Positions 54,601-64,000 of a stretch of 64,000 bases of DNA are shown one piece after another. Within the stretch, counting starts at the first letter, position 1. Each line of letters begins with the position of its first letter. The notes under the pieces were generated by a model, which saw only the letters and a program-made list of their open reading frames with translations, was not told where the DNA came from and made no database searches. The position numbers were made by a program, and so were the translations under genes. The DNA comes from Hofstenia miamia (Eukaryota; Xenacoelomorpha; Acoela): assembly GCA_004352715.1 (NCBI GenBank), contig SCFE01000025.1, forward strand, positions 1,217,668 through 1,281,667. Reading direction: 5' to 3'.

Positions 54601-57600
54601 AACTACTTTAGGACTCTTTGAAGTTAAAAACATACGTTAACATTGTTAGAAACAAAAAAACAAAATAAAATTGAAATTCATTCAGTATTTGTATTACCAT
54701 TAGTTTTTAGCATGAGAAGACCGAATTTGGACATCGAACTGCAGAAAATACAGAAAAATCATTCAATCTCTGCAACAGACTTAACATTGCTAAGCGTATT
54801 CTTACTACGTAACAGGGTTCAATTAATTCAATTTGAGGAACATGATAAATTGATAAAACTGTCAGCCAGAGCAGATTTGGAAGTCCGAACTGCCAAAAGT
54901 AAATTTTCAAGGCAAAAAATATGTTGACGTGATCACAATTGAATTTTCAATGAACTTGTCAATAAATGGCAAAATTAAAATTGTATTGTCAAATTTTAGA
55001 AATATATTTCTAAACTTGCTAATTCATGCTAAACTGCGTACTTCACAACAATGTATCAATTTGTTTGTTGCTGATGGAAGTGTACAACAGATGACATGGG
55101 AATTATTTTGCTTGAAAATTGTACACCGATGTTGACACATAAAATGTCATGCCACATCTTTCAGGATTGATATGTACACTGTGATGTTCATCAAGAGGAC
55201 TTTTCCAAAAATGTCAAAGCTCCTTGATCGTGGAGTGAAAACCCCACCATAACAACACCTTTTAAATATTTTCCAAACTTAAACTTAGTGTGTTAAACAG
55301 CAGTATGAGATAGAGACTTTGCTGTGAAAACTGAACATGCATAGATGTTGCTGAAAAACCTTATTTTAAAGATTTAATGATCATCCTAAATTTTAAATTA
55401 AATAAACGTTATATATTGTACAAAGGATGTTAAACGGATTCGTAATGTAAGATAACAACAGTTCAATATACTGAAGATTACAGATTAGAAGCATGCCGAA
55501 TCTGCCTTATGAAATTTGTTTGTAGTATATTTTATGCTAATAAATTTAAATATATGTTTCTGTAGTTTAATGGGTGGTATGGTTTTAGATAAGTATGGTC
55601 AGTTTAAGAATCAGATGACAGTGAGGTTTTTCACTATACATGAAATACAATGCATTATTTTTTGTAATAGTTTACGCTGAAAGATTTCCAGATTTCGGTA
55701 CCCATTAATAAAATATGCTTAAGTATTAACTGCTCAAAGTCAGTGTCAATGTAATCGCACTCTAAGATTTGATTTAAACAAAAAGTTTATAGATTTGTTT
55801 AAATATACTGTTATATTTTGTAGTTTTTTAGTTATAAATATTTATAAATCTAGAATTTCCTAGTTTTATAAGCTATTGTGCTTAAATATATACAGCGTGC
55901 TATTGCTTTCTACGAATTTGGTTAATTATGACAGATTATCGGTCTATATCGATTACATTTTTACCCTTTTTATATATTTTATTTCCCATCGTTTTACCCA
56001 ATATTAATGTTTATTTTGTCAGCGTGTCACTATTCTACAAGTTCGCCTAAAAATGATTAGCATGTGACAATAAAAATGGAAAATCTATCTAAACAAAGCA
56101 AATATCATTTAAAAGGAATGAACTTTATACTCATATAATGAAACAACAATTTTTTTCTTTTTACTAGTCAATAGAGAAATTCCCTAATATAGGGATCGCG
56201 TAGCATTAGGTAATATAAAATCGCTAGTTCTATAATAGAAATCAGTTCAATAGCAACTGAGTACAAATTGGTAAACAACTTAAAAACCACATATTTATTA
56301 TAAATACTAAAATGTTTTTATCGTTATCGGTATCGTTTTTAAGTGCGCGCAAGTATTTTTATCGGGATCAATTTAGAAAATATCGTTATTGTTAGCGATT
56401 TATATATATATAGGTATCGGAAACAATTCCCTCAGCCGGACAATAACATTAATTTCATTAGGTGTTGTGCGAAGTATCGGTTGCGTTGCATCAAAGCAAC
56501 TAGATGTGAATGTTTTGTAGCCCAATGGTGATCCTGCTTGAGAACACACTGAGCAATATCATAAACGCGAACAGCTTTATGCATAGTCGCTATGGAGTTG
56601 GAGAAATTACCTCCACTTGAGTACTCACAGAATCTCATTCATTGTGACTTCTCCCGAAGATCAAGGGTTACATGAGAAGACATAAATTTGAGATTGAAAG
56701 GGGAGGGGCGGGGATAAGGGCGTCAAGAAGAACAAGTTGCATGCGCATTGTGCTCAGTCTGGACTTCAAGATGGTCTGATGTGGAAAACTGTCTTAAGGG
56801 TTAGGAAGGCCTGGTGGATTCTAATAAAACAAAATTAATATCAAGAAAACTTCGTAAGATCAAAAGACCTTTCCAGACCTTTCATAAAATAACAATTTTT
56901 CAAAAAATTTTCTGCACTCCCTTGAAAAAGGCGTCTTACAAAAATAAATCCATAAATAATAAAGTTGTATGTGGAATACTTAATAAATCATTGCACTTTT
57001 TGCACGATATGATTAGATTTTGTATAGCAAATTTTATAATACTTTTAGGAAAAAAATTTGAACCGCCCATTTTCTAGAAAGCGCCTGGAATTTGCAATTG
57101 ATACATTTCATTAAAATATTGTCGAATATTGCAAACAACGAATGAAAATTCAATTATGACGTCTTAATTATTTTTGTAATAGTAAATATAATCATATCCT
57201 TAATCAATTAGCAACCAATATCCTAATATACGTGTCAGGAACGGATTGCGAATCATGCATAGGAAATTTTAAACCACTTAAATTTCTCACGAGTAGAAAT
57301 TAAAAAAATACATATTTGCAATTAAAAATATTGTGCTGATAGTAAATATTAAATGTGATGTCAATAAAGCTCCATACAGATTGAAACTATAATGCTGACA
57401 AGAAAATGGCGTGCATACTTTTTACACAAGAATTGCTAGGCACAAAATAGAGAACAAAAACATAAAATTTGGGGATTCTAACCAATCAAGTCTAATTATT
57501 CAGTTTTATTCCAAACGGATCAACAAACATTTAAATTTGCACTTGAAATAAAACTATTGTAGAACATTATTTACTTTCAGCTTTTGAATTGCCTTTGTAT

Positions 57601-58300
57601 TGACATTGAAGAAAAAGAATAATGCGGAAATTACATAAAATAGCCTAGATTCGTAATTCGTGCTGTCGTAATGTTGGAAATATCTATTTTCAAATGCAAT
57701 AAATTCAATACATCTCTCATAATTTCGACTTTAAATAGCAAATAGTCCGTTTATGTGTAGCCTCCTACATATTTTTACTCATCACTGTACATCTTTTCTT
57801 AAATGTAATAATTAAAGGAGAATTTACCCCAACAAATAAAATTTAATAATAAAAAATATATTGAGATAACTAAATTTACCTAAGTATTATGTGATGAAAT
57901 TACAATAAGTAAATATAATTGGAAAATGGTTATAATTAAATATAATCGATCATTTCTTTAATTGTGACCTAAATGATTATCATACAACAAAAGGAAAATA
58001 TTCAACATTAACGGCTTTTACAGAATATTTTGAAAATATATTCTGCCAATTTAGTTTTCTTGCCCTCAGAAATTTTTAAGCAATACACTCCTTTATTATC
58101 AAGCTTCAACTAATGATGATTAACTAATGTTCATATGATGCTAAATATATGTCTTAAACCAACCATATTGATGCAATTTTCTAAATATGTAAAATGAAAT
58201 GGTCGGATACTTCCCAAATAACCTTTGAGATGGGGTATCCAATGCGATATTTACTTTCTATGCTTGCCTTTGTGAAGCTTTTACTATAAATACAGAAAAT
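48653..58300. other. AT-rich upstream region, nothing recognised
   Basis: All open frames here are under 100 codons, low in complexity and unlike known proteins. It may be 5' UTR, promoter and upstream intron of the PTBP gene, or intergenic. Confidence 0.5.
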
Positions 58301-58309
58301 ATTAAATGG

Positions 58310-58600
58310 CTACTGTTTTCAAGCAAAACAAATCCAATACTTGGGAGTAATCGTGAGCAACAAGTTAAAATTTAAAAAATCATGTTTTGAAAACGTTAAA
58401 AGTTTTGTTTGCTATTATGCTAATTTGCGGAAAACTATTAATCATTTTGACGGATTCATCTACGTTTCTTTTTCTAATTCGGCAATAATAGATTCTTCAT
58501 AAAATCGTATCCTTGATGAGAAAAACTTATCGATTCAATAATCACACCATGCGAATTTACACTCTATCGAATTCCAGCGGAAACAGAAATAGTATCCCTG
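58310..58600 (+). pseudogene. LINE reverse-transcriptase fragment
   Basis: The plus strand reads IQYLGVIVSNKLKFKKSCFE and then ANLRKTI, the typical I-x-Y-L-G-V ... L-x-F-x-x-H region after the RT core of LINEs. It is short and soon interrupted. Confidence 0.45.
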
Positions 58601-59349
58601 CAGCACTGCAAAAATAAAAATATATTATTCAATAAAATATCTTTATTTATCATTAAACTCTATGAAACATCATATTTATTTCAGTTCAACGGTAGCAACT
58701 CAAGTAACTAAAATTAAATATGTATTTCATTGGCCTACTATACTCATCTCTAACTTATAAATGATCCACAGGGGTTTCCAAAAAATGAGTTCTGTTTCGG
58801 TTTTATTGCTATTGAATATTTAATTCTGATATTGAACAGAACACTTAAACGAGCAATTCCAATTGGGAATTTTGTAAAAAAAACTATCTTGGATTGCTTC
58901 AGTTTAACCCCAAAAATATCCAAGATTTTTTTGCCGATCTTTAATAAAAAAAACACTCACTAATTAAAAGATAACTAAAATCTGTAAACACCATAAGATG
59001 GAGGATTCTCTCTACTTTCGCTTACGTTCTATAACCACGACTGATTGCCTACCGATGGACTCGCCGGTTCATGTTCAAGGACTTCCAAATTTCTTAAAAG
59101 ACTTGGAGAAATTTTTTGGAAATGTGTACAACGTCGAGGAGTTTAACCACATGGTTTAGCTCACTAACTATACGACACTTAGAACAACAGCAAACTAAAA
59201 ATGATGTGAAAGAACAACACAAGTAAAATTTGTTAACGAAAAAGTTCCAAAAGAGAAACATTAATTCAGTTTTGACATGAGTAGAAGGATCATATAGATT
59301 AATAGTTATGTGAAGACAAATGAAATTGGCTTAGGTAATTATTCTTCTG

Positions 59350-59823
59350 AAGAAAAAATTGCAGCGTTTTGGCCTTGTGGAATGGGTGCGCCTTGAAAAG
59401 CTATGGCATGGTAGATCTAAAATTTGATTTTCTTGGTATGTAGGATGTAATATTCAGCTGCAGTCTAGGTCTTAAGATCCATTAAGCAGTTTGTTGAAAT
59501 GCAGAAGATCCAGGAGTTGAAAGAAAACTGGAAGAATGCCTAAGTGGTATAATCGGCCTTGGTAATTTTTATATTGTGACATCATCTAGGGCAACGACTC
59601 TAAAATCCCTCAAGATGCTTCAGATCAGACCTTAAAGGGGAACCAAAAACAGAACCGCACAGTAGCCTGGATGAAATGAAGGATTTATAAAAGACACCTT
59701 GTTTTGAGAGTCAACATTGAAAGGGATAGTACGTTTAAGTTTCTTGAATGAGAAGTTACAGGTTTTCAATATATTATTGATAGGTAGAGACCAGTTTAAA
59801 GTGGAACATATTGTAATGCCCAA
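59350..59823 (-). pseudogene. LINE reverse-transcriptase C-terminal fragment
   Basis: On the minus strand, MGITICSTLNWSLPINNILK and FHPGYCAVLF match the L-G-V-x-I-x-x-x-L-x-W ... R-P-I-L-E-Y-A-x-x-V-W region of Jockey/CR1-type LINEs. Further 3' (59,535-59,460) LYHLGILPVFFQLLDLLHFN and KLLNG fit the next conserved block. Stops and frameshifts make it dead. Confidence 0.6.
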
Positions 59824-59829
59824 ATCTTT

Positions 59830-62180
59830 GACATATTATGGGTTAAGCACCTTGGAATTGTCAACGGTTTTTGAAAACTGACAATATTCTACGGCAGTGC
59901 CGTCGAAACGCAGCAGAAAAAATCAGAAAATAACAAATTCAAAAGGATTTTAAAAGACACCTTATTTGACGATCAATATAGCTTTGGATATTGGAAAAAG
60001 CGAATAATTAGAAATTAGTTTTATCATAACTGTATCGATTAAGTGCAGGTACATGTATCCACATTTGTCAAAAAGCCTAATTTTTTAAGCTCGTCTGGAC
60101 TCGCCACATAGAACCATTCAATGAGGCTCGTTTTAGCTTGATATTTTTTAAAAATATTGCACTCTCAGAATTTTTTATACGATAATTTCTATTATTTAAT
60201 AAACACTTTAAAATATGATAATGAAAAAGATATATTGAATGAAAAAATAAAAAAATCTGCAAGCAAATTAAAAAGCAGAACTATAAATTTGCTTGGCTTA
60301 ATAAAGGCTCGGTTTAGGCATGTATTATATTCAATAAAGTCCTCAAGCTCGGCTCATTGACAAGTCTGCATATGTCTGTAATCTTGTGCAGAAACTATAA
60401 AAGCTACAAATGCCTTAATGGGTCATTCCATATAGGCTGTTCTGTAGCATAACACATTTTTGTGTTTAAAGGATAAATTCCAACTTAGACATATCTTATC
60501 AAAGATGGTTCTGATATCAATGTTGAAGATTTGTTTAGCGTAATTGACTAAACGGCACATAGTTATGGTCTTAAAGCAAAAAATTTGCTACGCTACAGGA
60601 CATTTGCGTGGAATGACCCTAATAAGGCTTTAAATATTAAAATATCTGACAGCTATTTGGCACATTGAAAGGTATGGGAAGTTTCTTTCCAACTTGCATA
60701 TATTTGTCACATATTACATAGCAATTGCGTCAAGCTAAAATTGGCGGCGTAGTATCCATTAGTGTAAATTTACAATTTCCCACATATTCCAATACAGCAG
60801 TTAGAACGCAAATACGTCACTGGGATCAATCAAAGACTTTCAATCTAACCATTTTCCAGTACAAGTTGTAGTAACACCCCATTTTTGAACAGTGAACAAA
60901 ATCATAGTTGTGTCATTTACTATGCATTAAATTTAATAGTCAAGAGAAAATGCATGGTCATAATTAATTAATCTCATTTCAAAAATTCTCAACGTGACCC
61001 TTATTGACTTATTAACAAATTTCGACCTATAAACTTTCAGTATATTATTTGTATGTAAATATTGGAAGTGCTTAAAATTTTTATGCAACACTACTAAAGG
61101 CCGGTTTTAAATACCGATTTAACGGGCGCGAATTGTCGGGAATTTGTGGAATGTAAACTTCTCTGTCTTAACTACACATGTAAAGACAGGCCTTAAGGCA
61201 AAAACGGCAAAAAGAGTGCTCAATGTATTGTTGAGAATCTATACAAAAATTACAGAAGTTTAGGGGGAATTGATAATCGAATTTCAAGGAATTGATACAC
61301 GAACATAGGATGTTAAGCTTTTGCGGTATTACTTTATGATATAGAATTAAACGCACAAAGTACTGAATCCAATTCCCCAGATATCAATTAGAATTAGCAT
61401 ATCACTAAATCAAGTTATCCAATTTACCACATTTAATTCAAAGTTGTAAAGCTCAAAATCAAAAAAACTCCAAAACACTGATATCCAGGCGTATTCGTAA
61501 AAAAATTTCGTTTTGGCCAGTATATTGTAGATGAGAGAATATTTTTAAACTAATTTCGAATTAAAAATAATCAGAGGGGTTTTCAAAAATGGTCTAAACC
61601 TTATATAAAATTGCTAACTTTTTATGTAATTACAGCGATAAAAAAATAATTTTTTAGTGTTTTTCATACAATGAAAATCAATTTTTGTCCAACAAAAACT
61701 TTCTGCTCTTGCAAACAATTTCCCAAGATCGCGCACACATCTGGGAGCCGAACAAATAAGTCGATTTCCAAACAACATTTCCCTGATGTATACACCCGGA
61801 ATAACTAAGGTTTAATAATAGTGGACTAGTCAGCATAAAATAAGGATTTTATAAAAAAAGACAGTACATGACGTGCTAAATTATTGTCCTTGACTTGAGC
61901 ATTTGTCTTCATATCTAAAGCAAACCCCCATACAGTCATAACAGCAACGGTTAACCTCATTAAATTGTTAAACCTATAAAATATTTCATTTAGTCTAATT
62001 TAAAAAAACGAGTTTTTCAATAAGAAAATATTTCAAATCACCTCGCGATTGTCAGATATTAAGATATTACATCTTGATTTCGTATATATTTGATATATAC
62101 CAATCGTCGAAAAAAAATTCTTCAATTCAATATTTAAGAAACTATGAAAGTTTTTGAAATACATTTCATAACAAAACACT
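59830..62180. other. AT-rich region, nothing recognised
   Basis: Part of 59,880-60,060 may extend the neighbouring LINE fragment; otherwise no gene or repeat was identified. Confidence 0.4.
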
Positions 62181-62189
62181 AGTCTAATT

Positions 62190-62850
62190 TGCTTCAATAA
62201 GAAATTTGACTTCCTTTTGCAGTAAAGCAGAAGGTTGAACGCGGTGACAAGGATTTCATTAAACTTTCCTCGATTTCCTGAGAAAGATCATTAGCTACTC
62301 ATTCTAGCACAATTTCCAATAATGCCATTATTTTCCGATAATCAACCAGAAACTTTCAATTGAGGAGAAATCAAGACTATTTGGAAGCCGTTAAATTCTT
62401 TGAATATTGTTACCTCACATCCACATTCTCATTTTTCACATTACATCCTTCCATGCTGAAGTATCCCTTCATACGCAACAATTGCGTAAGCATAAGGCAG
62501 GAAGTCCTCTAGAGTCTGTATATAATTATCGGAATCAGTCGTCTAGAGCTCTTTAATGAAAAGTGGTCGAAAATTATGCCATGTTTTCTTCCACTATATT
62601 GGCAGACGTAAGCCTAAATTTTAGAGTGTTCTGGTGATGTAGCAGTCGTCTATGATGAACAAGTTTCTGACAAAAAACTAGGTTTTCTCTACAAGTTCCA
62701 TTATCAAGTAAAGGTTTTTTCTTAGTTTCTTCTATCCTGCCCTCGTCAACCACCCTATATAATGCTTTCTGATACAGACACTTAGAGAAGATGCTGTAAT
62801 TCCCCTTTGATGTCTTTTATATAAGGTGCTTCGCCAAGGTTGACGAGCAA
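62190..62850 (-). pseudogene. Tc1/mariner-like transposase remnant
   Basis: Minus-strand fragments in several frames follow the Tc1 order. KKPLLDNGTCRENLVFCQKL (about 62,715) resembles K-P-L-L-T-x-x-x-x-x-x-R-L-x-F-A-K. NGFQIVLISPQLK (about 62,380) resembles the W-P-x-Q-S-P-D-L-N-P block. LSQEIEESLMKSLSPRSTF then CFTAKGSQISY (about 62,200-62,285) resembles the L-x-x-S-M-P-R-R ... A-K-G-G-x-x-x-Y end. Heavily decayed. Confidence 0.5.
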
Positions 62851-63428
62851 TTGCAACTTTTCACACTTATGCATAGATGACAGAAATTAAATGACACATT
62901 AAATCATTAACCAAATTTTAATTCTTCACAATTTTGCTGAATTTCCATGTGCATCAAAAGCTCTGTTGCACGGCTATATTGCTATCTACTTACAAGACAC
63001 TAGCCACATTTTATCATTGGTTACCAAGAAATCTGTGGATATTTCGACCATTTTTCTGCATGATATATTTTTATGATTAACTTCTGGATAAAAAATTCGT
63101 AAAGATGATCATTCTAAAATGACTTTTTAGCCCCCATCATGAAGTTAGAAATTTGGTTTACGTAATTCAAGCAGTTTAGTGTAAGTACTAACTTTGTGAA
63201 TAGATAACTATCAAGTGGGAGTATTACCATATGCATTTTTTCACAATAGTTTTTCACAATTAAAATGTGAATTTGGTTTTAATAACGTTTTCTAAAAGAA
63301 ATTACGTCGGATATATTATATAACTAAGCGGCAACAATTCTTATTATTTATGGCGGGTAATGCAATGCTCATGAATATCTTATTTAAACAACTTAGTTAT
63401 AAGTGTTCCATCGATTAGTGAGACTTAC

Positions 63429-63434
63429 CTTCAT
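63429..63434 (-). CDS. PTBP1: Candidate distal alternative first exon of PTBP (Met-Lys)
   Basis: On the minus strand, TTAATAATGAAG followed by GTAAGT. The 16-nt TTAATAATGAAGGTAA also spans the 3' end and donor of coding exon 1 at 48,620. Splicing to exon 2 would give MK then RGSDD in frame; an in-frame TGA lies 12 nt upstream of this ATG. It could be an alternative promoter 14.8 kb upstream, or a chance match. Confidence 0.3.
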
Positions 63435-64000
63435 TATTAACACAAATCACTGACACTATATAACATCAAAATGAAACTTATTTTAAAAATTTAAGGAGTA
63501 GAAATTGAGGGGGCCGAATCAAAGGAGCACAGCCCTGTAAAATTTATTACAATGGTGCAATAAGAATTTCATACGGAAATTTTTAGCAAGCAATTTTGCC
63601 CTTAGAATTTTATTTTACCTTCAGAACCTTCTCTTCTAAAACAACGTCTGTATCCGCTCATGATAAGTTCATTCAAATACTACAGATTATGCACTTATGC
63701 AAATGTAAACTGCTGTTTCGAAGTATTAATACGAATTTGAGTTGTAACAAAATACAATTTAGCTACCTCAACTCAGGGCAACTATCGGCACTGTAATAAC
63801 AAGAACAGAACGGAGGACGAATGAATCAACTTATCTATAAACCAGGGACGGATTTAATAGGGGTTGAGGCCGTCCCACTTCGAGATAAAATACAAATTCT
63901 CTCGTTAATATCATTTTTAATTATATGCCTAAACCTTCCTATACTATGGCTGGACGATATGCAAACATAAAATACTTTGAGGACATGTATTAATCATTTA

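Noticed and set aside
1-64000. CRISPR arrays, operons, rRNA or bacterial features
   Set aside because: None seen; the window is eukaryotic, with spliced genes and retroelements.

Overview
This is AT-rich nuclear DNA from an invertebrate animal. The evidence is one split, minus-strand metazoan gene with GT-AG introns and a dense load of animal transposons (Ty3/gypsy-type LTR elements, LINE fragments, piggyBac, hAT, Tigger/pogo and Tc1-like relics). Introns are bimodal: five of 42-45 bp, one of 65 bp, and the rest from 0.27 to 9 kb. I cannot name the species. N-runs, often inside (TA)n, and three single-N joins mark assembly gaps, two of them with clear artefacts.

Bases 1-17,919 are a pile-up of broken LTR retrotransposons from two families. 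Family 1 has LTRs of about 0.9 kb with TGTAGA...TCTACA ends, a primer site matching tRNA-Trp, and a polypurine tract. It is present as an LTR on the minus strand (1-379), a plus-strand 3' half (380-6,830), a minus-strand 3' end (6,912-8,364) and a plus-strand 5' end (8,365-~11,250). Between integrase and 3' LTR it carries a long extra reading frame that I do not recognise. Family 2 (11,255-17,919) uses a tRNA-Arg-like primer and is a tandem array of LTR, gag-pol, LTR, gag and a 34-bp LTR tail, with dead protease and scrambled pol.

Bases 17,920-21,599 hold two LINE reverse-transcriptase fragments in otherwise featureless DNA. Bases 21,600-48,652 hold the only intact host gene found: a polypyrimidine tract-binding protein (PTBP / hnRNP I) on the minus strand. 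I could assemble 17 coding exons with consistent phase (1,872 nt, 623 residues, four RRMs), from an ATG at 48,652 to a TAA at 21,600. It keeps the 34-nt exon whose skipping autoregulates vertebrate PTBP genes, with CU-rich sequence just upstream. An optional in-frame 12-nt microexon and a possible distal first exon at 63,434 are also proposed. Its introns contain hAT, Tigger/pogo, piggyBac and simple-repeat insertions.

Bases 48,653-64,000 are mostly featureless AT-rich DNA with two LINE fragments and a decayed Tc1-like transposase. The gene acts in RNA processing; everything else recognisable is mobile-element debris.
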